DNA of 64,000 bases from Streptomyces sp. GESEQ-4 (lineage in GTDB: Bacteria; Actinomycetota; Actinomycetes; Streptomycetales; Streptomycetaceae). A program made the position numbers and the translations under genes. Below the pieces are notes generated by a model. The model made no database searches. It was not told where the DNA came from and saw nothing but the letters and a program-made list of their open reading frames with translations. Shown here piece by piece: positions 51,455-59,360 of the stretch (position 1 is the stretch's first letter; every line of letters begins with the position of its first letter). The stretch is taken from NCBI RefSeq assembly GCF_017948455.1, contig NZ_JAFFSU010000027.1:1-64000 (forward strand), read 5' to 3'.

Positions 51455-52522
51455 TCAGCGGGCGGTGTGGGTGTGGACGTACTCCACGAGGCGGGTCAGC
51501 GCGTCCGGGTCGGTGTTCGGCATGACGCCGTGGCCGAGGTTGAAGACATGCCCCTCCAGGCCGGCCGCCGCGTCGAGGACCTCGCGGGTCTTGGTCTCGA
51601 CGGCTGCGGTGGAGGCGAACAGGACGGTCGGGTCGAGGTTGCCCTGGAGCGCCTTGCCGGGGCCGACGCGGCGGGCGGCCTCGTCCAGCGGGACGCGCCA
51701 GTCGACGCCCACGACGTCCGCGCCGGCCTCACCCATCAGGTTCAGCAGCTCGCCGGTGCCGACACCGAAGTGGATGCGCGGCACGCCGTACCCGGCGACC
51801 GCCTCGAACACCTTCGCCGAGGCGGGCATGACCGAGCGCCGGTAGTCGGCGGGGGCGAGCGCGCCGACCCAGGAGTCGAACAGCTGGACCGCCGAGGCGC
51901 CCGCCTCGATCTGCACCTTCAGGAAGGCGGCCGTGATGTCCGCGAGGCGGTCGAGCAGGTCGGCCCACAGCTCGGGGTCGCCGTACATCATCGCCTTGGC
52001 GTTCTCGTACGTCCGGGACGGGCCGCCCTCGACGAGGTAGCTCGCGAGGGTGAACGGCGCCCCGGCGAAACCGATGAGGGGAGTCGAGCCGAGCTCGCGC
52101 GTCAGCAGGCCGATGGCCTCGGTGACGTAACTGACGTCCTCCGGGGTCAGGTCCCGCAGCCGGGCCAGGTCGGCGCGAGTGCGGATCGGCTGCTCAACGA
52201 CCGGGCCGACGCCGGGCTTGATGTCGAGGTCGAGGCCGATCGCCTTGAGCGGGACGACGATGTCACTGAAGTAGATCGCCGCGTCCACGTTGTGCCGACG
52301 CACCGGCTGCAGCGTGATCTCGGTGACCAGCTCCGGCCGCATACAGGACTCGAGCATCGGAATGCCCTCGCGCACCTTGCGGTACTCCGGCAGCGAGCGC
52401 CCGGCCTGCCGCATGAACCACACCGGCGTATGCGGCACGCTCTCCCGCCTGCACGCCTTCATGAAGGCGGAGTCATACGTCACCGTCGGCTGCTTGCCCG
52501 CAGGGCTGTCATTGACGCTCAC
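51455..52522 (-). CDS. hemE: Uroporphyrinogen decarboxylase HemE
   Basis: 355 residues from GTG 52522. Family motifs TPVWFMRQAGRSLPEYRKVR (near 32-51), FSDIVVPLKAIG (Asp of the active site), GFAGAPFTLASYLVEGG and NLGHGVMPNTDPD. Converts uroporphyrinogen III to coproporphyrinogen III, the substrate of HemY encoded 5 kb away. GAGACT lies seven bases before the GTG, again suggesting a leaderless transcript. Confidence 0.95.
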   Translation of the reverse strand: MSVNDSPAGKQPTVTYDSAFMKACRRESVPHTPVWFMRQAGRSLPEYRKVREGIPMLESCMRPELVTEITLQPVRRHNVDAAIYFSDIVVPLKAIGLDLDIKPGVGPVVEQPIRTRADLARLRDLTPEDVSYVTEAIGLLTRELGSTPLIGFAGAPFTLASYLVEGGPSRTYENAKAMMYGDPELWADLLDRLADITAAFLKVQIEAGASAVQLFDSWVGALAPADYRRSVMPASAKVFEAVAGYGVPRIHFGVGTGELLNLMGEAGADVVGVDWRVPLDEAARRVGPGKALQGNLDPTVLFASTAAVETKTREVLDAAAGLEGHVFNLGHGVMPNTDPDALTRLVEYVHTHTAR

Positions 52523-52574
52523 GCCGGAAAGTCTCGCACGCCGCACTGACAAGCCAAGCTCAGGGGCAGCTGGC

Positions 52575-52625
52575 CTAGGGGCGCGGGGAACTGCGCGACA
52601 AGCCACAACGAACCCGCACCCGCCC
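52575..52625 (+). repeat. R1 dispersed repeat, CAAGCC variant
   Basis: TAGGGGCGCGGGGAACTGCG then CGACAAGCCACAACGAACCC. Located between divergent hemE and the DUF3000 gene; matches the copy at 50101. Confidence 0.85.
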
Positions 52626-52708
52626 CACAACAGCAACCACCCCTCCCCGTAGGCGACCAAACCACCAGCGGCAAGGGTGTCTACCCTGCACCCAGCCCCC
52701 GTTCCGCT

Positions 52709-52714
52709 TAATCT
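52709..52714 (+). promoter_or_regulatory. Candidate -10 (TAATCT), leaderless geometry
   Basis: TAATCT ends seven bases before ATG 52722 and no Shine-Dalgarno sequence is present. Confidence 0.45.
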
Positions 52715-52721
52715 GCACCGC

Positions 52722-53387
52722 ATGGCTGCGGCTCAGGGACAACTCTCGGAAGGCGCTGACGGAATGGACGACGCGAAGGAGGGCGCTGCGCATGAACCCA
52801 CCGCTCCGCCACCCTTCCGCGCCGCCGTCGACGCGCTGCGCACCGCCCGGCTGCGGCCGCAGGTCGAGGTCGAGCCGACGCGCGCGCCCCAGCGCCTGGC
52901 CCCCTTCGCCCACGCACTGGAGGCCACGGTCGTCGACGGCGACCAGGATCTGGCCGACGGCCGCCTGGTACTGCTGCACGACCCGGCCGGACACGACGCC
53001 TGGCGCGGCACCTTCCGGCTGGTGACGCTGGTGCGCGCGGAGCTGGAACAGGAGATGGCCGCCGACCCGCTGCTGCCCGAGGTGTGCTGGTCGTGGCTGA
53101 CCGGTGCGCTGCAGGCGCGCGGACTGACCTACGGCGAGCCGAGCGGCACCGTCACGCGCGCGAGTTCGCACTACTTCGGCGGCCTCGCCGAGCGCCCGGC
53201 GGCCTCGCAGATCGAGATCCGCGCCTCCTGGACGCCGCGTGAGGGCCTGGGCGGCGTCCCGGACGCGGCGGCTCACCTGGCGTCCTGGTGCGATCTGCTC
53301 GCCCAGGTCGCGGGCCTGCCGCCGGCCGGTCCGGGCGACGCTTCGGTGGTGACGCTGCCGCAGCGACGGGGACCGCAGTCACGCTGA
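52722..53387 (+). CDS. DUF3000 protein
   Basis: 221 residues from ATG 52722. Actinobacterial DUF3000 family: FRAAVDALRTARLRPQVEVE, RLAPFAHALEATV, RLVTLVRAELEQEMAADPLL, CWSWLTGALQ, and SSHYFGGL. Soluble; function unknown. The hemE, DUF3000, whiI, RNase D order matches my memory of the S. coelicolor chromosome. Confidence 0.9.
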   Translation: MAAAQGQLSEGADGMDDAKEGAAHEPTAPPPFRAAVDALRTARLRPQVEVEPTRAPQRLAPFAHALEATVVDGDQDLADGRLVLLHDPAGHDAWRGTFRLVTLVRAELEQEMAADPLLPEVCWSWLTGALQARGLTYGEPSGTVTRASSHYFGGLAERPAASQIEIRASWTPREGLGGVPDAAAHLASWCDLLAQVAGLPPAGPGDASVVTLPQRRGPQSR

Positions 53388-53541
53388 CGGCCACCCCAAC
53401 GGCCGACGCCTGCCTCTCGCTTTGTCGATACGGCCACTTTCAGTCATGAACGAGCCCTCGAACGAACCGATTCGTTCATCGAGCGATCGACAGCCTGTCC
53501 GAATTGCCCTGATTGTTACTCACTAGATCGTGATCTTTCTC

Positions 53542-53569
53542 TAAAGAAACAGAGGTTTGGTGCCGAAGA
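53542..53569 (+). promoter_or_regulatory. Candidate sigma-WhiG promoter of whiI
   Basis: TAAA (53542-53545), 16 bases, then GCCGAAGA (53562-53569). The WhiG/FliA-type consensus is TAAA, about 15 bases, GCCGATAA. It lies about 40 bases before GTG 53612. whiI is a known sigma-WhiG target in S. coelicolor. Confidence 0.6.
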
Positions 53570-53611
53570 CGACTGTGACCTAGAAGTCGTCCCCGCACCC
53601 CAGGAGGCCTG

Positions 53612-54274
53612 GTGTCCGTTCTCCTCGAGCAGCCCGCAAGCCTGGTCGCCTACCGCCCGAACAAGCCGACCGCCATGGTGGTCGTGGCCGACCCCCGCGT
53701 CCGCTCCACCGTCACCCGCCATTTGTGGGCGCTCGGTGTGCGCGACGTCATCGAGGCCTCGTCCATCGCGGAGGCTCGTCCCCGCATCGGCAACCCCCGC
53801 GACATCTGTGTCGCCGACGTCCATCTGCCCGACGGTTCCGGCCTCACCCTCCTGTCGGAGACGCGCGCCGCGGGCTGGCCCAACGGCCTCGCCCTCTCCG
53901 CCGCCGACGACATCGGCGCCGTACGCAATGCCCTCGCCGGCGGCGTCAAGGGCTACGTCGTCACCGGCACCCGTACGACCGTCGGGCTCCCCACCCGACC
54001 GGGCGCCGCCCCCATCGGCGCCGCCGCCGCCCGTATGCACCGCCGCCCCCCGGGTGCCCCGAGCCACCCGGGCGGCTACCGAGAGCTGTCCGGCCGTGAG
54101 GTCGAGGTGCTGCGACTGGTGGCGGAGGGCCAGTCGAACAAGGCGATCGGTGTCTCGATGGGCCTGTCCGCCCTGACCGTCAAGAGCCACCTCGCCCGCA
54201 TCGCCCGCAAGCTCGGCACGGGCGACCGCGCCGGCATGGTGGCGGTGGCCCTGCGCACCGGAATCATCCACTGA
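53612..54274 (+). CDS. whiI: Atypical response regulator WhiI (sporulation)
   Basis: 220 residues from GTG 53612 with CAGGAGG upstream. A degenerate receiver domain: only one acidic residue (D27) at the usual acidic pair, D69 in ADVHLPDGSG retained, the conserved Thr replaced by Ser (LALSAAD) and the conserved Lys missing (GYVVTG), so conventional phosphorylation is unlikely. The C-terminal LuxR-type helix-turn-helix (158-215) has LSGREVEVLRLVAEGQSNKA and LTVKSHLARIARKL. Orphan: no kinase gene adjacent. WhiI acts with BldM in late sporulation gene control. Assignment rests on sequence character plus synteny (hemE, DUF3000, RNase D). Confidence 0.85.
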   Translation: MSVLLEQPASLVAYRPNKPTAMVVVADPRVRSTVTRHLWALGVRDVIEASSIAEARPRIGNPRDICVADVHLPDGSGLTLLSETRAAGWPNGLALSAADDIGAVRNALAGGVKGYVVTGTRTTVGLPTRPGAAPIGAAAARMHRRPPGAPSHPGGYRELSGREVEVLRLVAEGQSNKAIGVSMGLSALTVKSHLARIARKLGTGDRAGMVAVALRTGIIH

Positions 54275-54420
54275 GCCCGAACCGAGCCGCCGTATTCGCC
54301 TTCGTGAAGCCGTATTCACCTTCCTGAACTCATGAACGGGACCGGCCGGTGGTCCCGCCTCACCAACCCCAAGCGTCGTGAACCGGATCATTCACCGACC
54401 TGACTGGTTTACGACCCTCA

Positions 54421-54456
54421 AGCGCCCGTCGACGGAACGTTCCGTCGACGGGCGCT
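54421..54456. terminator. 36-bp perfect palindrome after whiI
   Basis: 18-base arms, AGCGCCCGTCGACGGAAC and its exact reverse complement, with no spacer. It lies between whiI and the RNase D gene; probably a terminator, possibly an operator. Confidence 0.75.
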
Positions 54457-54481
54457 GTCCATACACAGATACCCTTGACAT

Positions 54482-55783
54482 GTGACCGACGCCCAAGAGA
54501 CCGCAGCAGACAGCTCACTGCGAACCACCGGAGGCGCCCCTCCGGACGACGGCGGAACTTCTGTTACGGGGGCGCCGAACCCTGAACCGATCCCTTTGCT
54601 CGAGCCGCGTGACGGTATTCCGCCGGTCGTCGCCGACGACGCCGCGCTCGCCGAGGTGATCGCCGCCTTCGCCGCCGGCTCCGGCCCCGTCGCCGTCGAC
54701 GCCGAGCGCGCCTCCGGCTACCGCTACGGACAGCGCGCCTATCTCGTCCAGTTGCGCCGCGAGGGCGCGGGCACCGCGCTGATCGACCCGGTGGACTGCC
54801 CCGACCTCTCCGGCCTCGGCGAGGCGCTGTCCGGCGTCGAGTGGGTGCTGCACGCCGCCACCCAGGATCTGCCGTGCCTCAGGGAAATAGGCATGGTGCC
54901 CACGCGGCTGTTCGACACCGAGCTGGCCGGGCGGCTCGCCGGGTTCCCGCGGGTCGGGCTCGGCGCGATGGTCGAGGGCGTTCTCGGCTTCGTCCTGGAG
55001 AAGGGGCACTCGGCCGTCGACTGGTCCACCCGCCCGCTGCCCGAACCGTGGCTGCGGTACGCCGCGCTGGATGTGGAGCTCCTCGTCGACCTGCGGGACG
55101 CGCTGGAGAAGGAGCTGGACCGGCAGGGCAAGCTGGAGTGGGCCCACCAGGAGTTCGCGGCGATCGCGGCGGCGCCGCCCGCCGAGCCGCGCAAGGATCC
55201 CTGGCGTCGTACGTCCGGGATGCACAAGGTGCGGCGCCGTCGGCAGCTGGGCGTCGTGCGCGAGCTGTGGCAGATGCGGGACCGGATCGCGCAGCGGCGG
55301 GATGTGTCGCCGGGCAAGGTGCTGAGTGACGCGGCCATCGTGGAGGCCGCGCTGGCTCTTCCGGCCAATGTGCAGGCGCTCGCCGCTTTGAACGGGTTCG
55401 GGCATCGGATGGGGCGGCGGCAGCTGGAGCAGTGGCAGGCGGCGGTGGATCGTGCGAAGGCGATGGCCGACGCGCAGTTGCCGCAGCCGGGTCAGGCCGT
55501 CACCGGGCCTCCGCCGCCGCGGGCCTGGGCCGACAAGGATCCGGCCGCGGCCGCGCGGTTGTCCGCGGCCCGGGCCGGGGTTTCCGCGTTGGCCGAGGAA
55601 CTGAACATGCCTCAGGAGAACCTGATCACGCCGGACACGGTGCGGAGGGTCTGCTGGGAGCCGCCGGTGCCGGTTGACGCCGAGGCGGTGGGGACGGCAC
55701 TGGCCGGGTTCGGGGCTCGGGCGTGGCAGGTTGAGCTGGTGACTCCGGTGCTGGTGGAGGCTTTGTCCGCGGAGGCGCCGTAG
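54482..55783 (+). CDS. Ribonuclease D-like 3'-5' exonuclease
   Basis: 433 residues from GTG 54482. DEDD exonuclease motifs: AVDAERASGYRYGQRAYLVQ (Exo I), HAATQDLPCLR (Exo II) and RYAALDVELLVDLRDAL (Exo III). An HRDC domain follows (about 225-300; VRELWQMRDRIAQRRDV, LNGFGHRMGRRQLEQW). Processes tRNA and other stable RNA 3' ends. The first 45 residues are a Gly/Pro/Thr-rich extension. Confidence 0.93.
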   Translation: MTDAQETAADSSLRTTGGAPPDDGGTSVTGAPNPEPIPLLEPRDGIPPVVADDAALAEVIAAFAAGSGPVAVDAERASGYRYGQRAYLVQLRREGAGTALIDPVDCPDLSGLGEALSGVEWVLHAATQDLPCLREIGMVPTRLFDTELAGRLAGFPRVGLGAMVEGVLGFVLEKGHSAVDWSTRPLPEPWLRYAALDVELLVDLRDALEKELDRQGKLEWAHQEFAAIAAAPPAEPRKDPWRRTSGMHKVRRRRQLGVVRELWQMRDRIAQRRDVSPGKVLSDAAIVEAALALPANVQALAALNGFGHRMGRRQLEQWQAAVDRAKAMADAQLPQPGQAVTGPPPPRAWADKDPAAAARLSAARAGVSALAEELNMPQENLITPDTVRRVCWEPPVPVDAEAVGTALAGFGARAWQVELVTPVLVEALSAEAP

Positions 55784-55810
55784 GCGGCGGAGCCGCACAT
55801 CGATACAGCC
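55784..55810 (+). repeat. R2 repeat fragment
   Basis: GCGGCGGAGCCGCACATCGA and ATACAGCC directly after the RNase D stop; matches the central module of the 5401-5520 copy and 45189. Confidence 0.8.
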
Positions 55811-55945
55811 ATTTCGATGTGACCTTCGCCGCTCCCCCTGCCAGGGGTGTGCAGCTACGTTACCCACAAGTAGCATGGGCCTGAGCGCGCGCTCAGCGCT
55901 TGCAACGCAGCAGTGCAGATCCCGCACCTCTGGAGGAGAGCCATC

Positions 55946-57172
55946 GTGCCTCGTACCGTCAGGGATGTCGTCTTCGTCGACGGCGTCCGCACCCCGTTCG
56001 GCAAGGCGGGCCCGAAGGGCATCTACCACGAGACCCGCGCCGACGACCTTGTCGTGAAGGCGATCCGGGAGCTGCTGCGCCGCAACCCCGGTCTCGACCC
56101 GAAGAAGATCGACGAGGTCGCCATCGCCGCGACCACGCAGATCGGCGACCAGGGCCTGACCCTCGGCCGGACGGCGGGCATTCTCGCCGGTCTGCCGCAG
56201 TCGGTGCCCGGCTACTCGATCGACCGCATGTGCGCCGGTGCGCTGACCGCCGTCACCACCACCGCGGGCTCCATCGCCTTCGGTGCGTACGACGCCGTCA
56301 TCGCCGGTGGTGTCGAGCACATGGGCCGGCACCCTATGGGCGAGGGCGTGGACCCGAACCCGCGGTTCGTCAGCGAGAAGCTGGTCGACGAGTCCGCCCT
56401 GTTCATGGGCATGACCGCCGAGAACCTGCACGACCGCTACCCGACCATCACCAAGCAGCGCGCCGACGAATACGCCGTGCGCTCGCAGGAGAAGGCCGCG
56501 AAGGCGTACGCCAACGGCAAGATCCAGCAGGACCTGGTGCCGATCTCGGTGCGCCGGAGCAACCCGGAGGCCGGTGAGACCGGCTGGGGCCTGGTCACCG
56601 CCGACGAGCCGATGCGCCCGGGGACCACCCTGGAGAACCTCGCCGGTCTCAAGACCCCGTTCCGCGTGCACGGCCGGGTCACCGCGGGTAACGCGGCCGG
56701 TCTGAACGACGGCGCCACCGCGTCGGTCATCGCGAGCGAGGACTTCGCCCGCGAGCACAACCTGCCGGTCAAGATGCGCCTGGTTTCCTACGCCTTCGCG
56801 GGCGTCGAGCCGGAGGTCATGGGCTACGGCCCGATCCCGGCGACCGAGAAGGCGCTGGCCCAGGCCGGTCTGTCGATCGAGGACATCAACCTCTTCGAGA
56901 TCAACGAGGCCTTCGCCGTCCAGGTCCTGGCCTTCCTCGAGCACTACGGCATCGCCGACGACGACGCGCGCGTCAACCAGTACGGCGGCGCCATCGCCTA
57001 CGGTCACCCGCTCGCCTCCTCCGGCGTCCGCCTGATGACGCAGCTGGCCCGCCAGTTCGAGGAGCAGCCGGAGGTCCGTTACGGCCTCACCACCATGTGC
57101 GTCGGCTTCGGCATGGGCGCCACGGTGATCTGGGAGAACCCGCACCACAAGGACGCCGGAGGCAACAAGTGA
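55946..57172 (+). CDS. Acetyl-CoA C-acyltransferase (thiolase)
   Basis: 408 residues from GTG 55946 with GGAGGAGAG upstream. Catalytic residues: C96 (MCAGALTAV), H354 (YGHPLASSG) and C385 (TMCVGFGMG); GGVEHMGRHPMG is also typical. Thiolytic cleavage of 3-ketoacyl-CoA in fatty-acid beta-oxidation. The multifunctional subunit gene overlaps its stop, giving a FadA-FadB-like complex. Confidence 0.94.
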   Translation: MPRTVRDVVFVDGVRTPFGKAGPKGIYHETRADDLVVKAIRELLRRNPGLDPKKIDEVAIAATTQIGDQGLTLGRTAGILAGLPQSVPGYSIDRMCAGALTAVTTTAGSIAFGAYDAVIAGGVEHMGRHPMGEGVDPNPRFVSEKLVDESALFMGMTAENLHDRYPTITKQRADEYAVRSQEKAAKAYANGKIQQDLVPISVRRSNPEAGETGWGLVTADEPMRPGTTLENLAGLKTPFRVHGRVTAGNAAGLNDGATASVIASEDFAREHNLPVKMRLVSYAFAGVEPEVMGYGPIPATEKALAQAGLSIEDINLFEINEAFAVQVLAFLEHYGIADDDARVNQYGGAIAYGHPLASSGVRLMTQLARQFEEQPEVRYGLTTMCVGFGMGATVIWENPHHKDAGGNK

Positions 57173-59295
57173 GCACCGCTGAACTCCTGAAGGGCGCGGC
57201 CGAGCTGTTCCCGGACGAGGTCGTCACCCAGGCGCACGTACGCCACCTCGACCTGCCGTACGGCGCCGGGCGCTTCGCGCTGATCACGCTCGACAACGGC
57301 TTCGACCACACCAAGCCGACCACCTTCGGCCCGGCCTCGCTGGCGAACCTCAACACCGCCATCGACCAGGTCGAGCAGGAGGCCGCGGCCGGCGAGATCG
57401 TCGGTGTCGGTGTCACCGGCAAGCCGTTCATCTTCGCCGTCGGCGCCGACCTCAAGGGCGTCGAGCTGCTGAAGAACCACGACGACGCGCTCGCCATCGG
57501 CAAGGGCGGCCATGAGGTCTTCAAGCGCCTCGCGGGCCTCGCGGTGCCGACCTTCGCGTACTACAACGGCGCGGCCATGGGCGGTGGCGTCGAGGTCGGT
57601 CTGCACTGCGAGTACCGGACCGTCTCCAAGGCGCTGCCCGCCTTCTCGCTCCCCGAGGTCTTCCTTGGCCTGGTCCCCGGCTGGGGCGGCTGCACGCTGC
57701 TGCCGAACCTGATCGGCGCCGACAAGGCCGTCTCGGTGATCATCGAGAACAGCCTCAACCAGAACAAGCAGCTCAAGGGCCAGCAGGTCTACGACCTCGG
57801 TATCGCCGACGCCATCTTCGAGGGCGCCGACTTCCTGGAGCAGTCGCTGATCTGGACCGCCCAGGTACTCAAGGGCGACGTCGAGGTCGAGCGTCCGGTG
57901 ATCGACCGCGGTGAGGCCTGGGACCAGGCTGTCGCCAAGGGCCGTTTCATCGCGGACGGCAAGGTGCACGGGGCCGCTCCGGCCGCCTACCGCGCCCTCG
58001 ACATCATCGCCGCCGCCAAGAACGGCGACCTTCAGCAGGGGTACGACGCCGAAGACAAGGCGCTCGCCGACCTGATCATGGGTGGCGAACTGCGCGCCGG
58101 TATCTACGCGTTCAACCTGGTGCAGAAGCGCGGCAAGCGCCCGGCGGGTGCGCCGGACAAGAACCTGGCGCGTCCGGTCACCAAGGTGGGCGTGGTCGGC
58201 GCGGGCCTGATGGCATCGCAGCTGGCTCTCCTCTTCCTGCGTCGCCTGGAGGTGCCGGTCGTGCTGACCGACATCGACCAGGAGCGCGTCGACAAGGGTG
58301 TGGGCTACGTCCACGCCGAGATCGAGAAGCTGCTCGGCAAGGGCCGTATCAACCAGGACAAGGCCAACCGTCTGAAGGCTCTGGTCAGCGGTGTCCTGGA
58401 CAAGGCCGAGGGCTTCTCTGACGCCGACTTCGTCATCGAGGCCGTGTTCGAGGAGATCGGCGTCAAGCAGCAGGTGTTCGCGGAGGTCGAGGCGGTCGCT
58501 CCGGCGCACGCGATCTTCGCGACGAACACCTCGTCGCTCTCGGTGTCCGAGATGGCGTCGAAGCTCAAGAACCCCGAGCGGGTCGTCGGTTTCCACTTCT
58601 TCAACCCGGTCGCCGTCCTGCCGCTCCTTGAGATCGTCCGCGGCGAGCAGACCGACGACGCCTCGCTGGCCACGGCGTTCGCCGTCGCCAAGAAGCTGAA
58701 GAAGACGGCGGTTCTGGTGAAGGACGCCCCGGCGTTCGTCGTGAACCGCATCCTCACCCGCTTCATGGGCGAGATCCAGAACGTCATCGACGAGGGCACG
58801 CCGGTCGAGGTGGCGGAGAAGGCGGTGGAGCCCCTGGGCCTGCCGATGTCTCCTCTCGTCCTCCTGGAGCTGGTCGGTCCCGCGATCGGTCTGCACGTCT
58901 CGGAGACCCTCAACCGGGCCTTCCCGGACCGCTTCACGGTCTCCCCGAACCTCGCGGCCGTCGTCAAGGCGGGCAAGCGCGGCTTCTACGTGTACGACTC
59001 CGGGAAGCCGGAGCTCGACCCCGAGGTTGCCGCGCTGCTCAAGCAGGGCGATGTCGTCCTGACCGAGGAGCAGGTGCGGGCGCGCGTCCTGGACGCGGTG
59101 GCACAGGAGATCGGGCTCATGCTCGACGAGGGTGTCGTCGCCGAGGCCCAGGACATCGACCTCTGCCTGATCACCGGCGCCGGCTGGCCCTTCCACCTGG
59201 GCGGCATCACGCCGTACCTGGACCGCGAGGGCGTGTCGGAGCGCGTGAACGGGAAGCGGTTCCTGGAGGCGGGCGTGGCCAGCGTCCCCGTATAA
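57169..59295 (+). CDS. fadB: Multifunctional fatty-acid oxidation protein (enoyl-CoA hydratase / 3-hydroxyacyl-CoA dehydrogenase)
   Basis: 708 residues, GTG overlapping the thiolase stop. N-terminal hydratase/isomerase domain (GADLKGVELL; NGAAMGGGVEVGLHCEYR oxyanion hole; SLPEVFLGLVPGWGG). Central NAD-binding domain from about 340 (VGVVGAGLMASQLALLFLRR) with FATNTSSLSVSEMA and GFHFFNPVAVLPLLEIV, and duplicated C-terminal dehydrogenase domains (DAPAFVVNRIL, LMLDEGVVAEAQDID). Carries out two central steps of beta-oxidation. Closed by a strong hairpin. Confidence 0.94.
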   Translation: MSTAELLKGAAELFPDEVVTQAHVRHLDLPYGAGRFALITLDNGFDHTKPTTFGPASLANLNTAIDQVEQEAAAGEIVGVGVTGKPFIFAVGADLKGVELLKNHDDALAIGKGGHEVFKRLAGLAVPTFAYYNGAAMGGGVEVGLHCEYRTVSKALPAFSLPEVFLGLVPGWGGCTLLPNLIGADKAVSVIIENSLNQNKQLKGQQVYDLGIADAIFEGADFLEQSLIWTAQVLKGDVEVERPVIDRGEAWDQAVAKGRFIADGKVHGAAPAAYRALDIIAAAKNGDLQQGYDAEDKALADLIMGGELRAGIYAFNLVQKRGKRPAGAPDKNLARPVTKVGVVGAGLMASQLALLFLRRLEVPVVLTDIDQERVDKGVGYVHAEIEKLLGKGRINQDKANRLKALVSGVLDKAEGFSDADFVIEAVFEEIGVKQQVFAEVEAVAPAHAIFATNTSSLSVSEMASKLKNPERVVGFHFFNPVAVLPLLEIVRGEQTDDASLATAFAVAKKLKKTAVLVKDAPAFVVNRILTRFMGEIQNVIDEGTPVEVAEKAVEPLGLPMSPLVLLELVGPAIGLHVSETLNRAFPDRFTVSPNLAAVVKAGKRGFYVYDSGKPELDPEVAALLKQGDVVLTEEQVRARVLDAVAQEIGLMLDEGVVAEAQDIDLCLITGAGWPFHLGGITPYLDREGVSERVNGKRFLEAGVASVPV

Positions 59296-59312
59296 CCGCT
59301 GATGATGTACGT

Positions 59313-59348
59313 CGGTGCCCCGCACGCCAACCGGTGTGCGGGGCACCG
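59313..59348. terminator. Bidirectional terminator hairpin
   Basis: Arms CGGTGCCCCGCAC (59313-59325) and GTGCGGGGCACCG (59336-59348), exact complements with a ten-base loop, between the convergent fadB and beta-propeller-like genes. Confidence 0.85.
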
Positions 59349-59360
59349 GCGTTGTCGTCG

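Noticed and set aside
1462..53617. Identical 16 bases AGGAGGCCTGGTGTCC at the starts of the conservon (1462-1477) and whiI (53602-53617)
   Set aside because: Both are ribosome-binding site plus start codon; a shared translation signal or chance, with no similarity further out.
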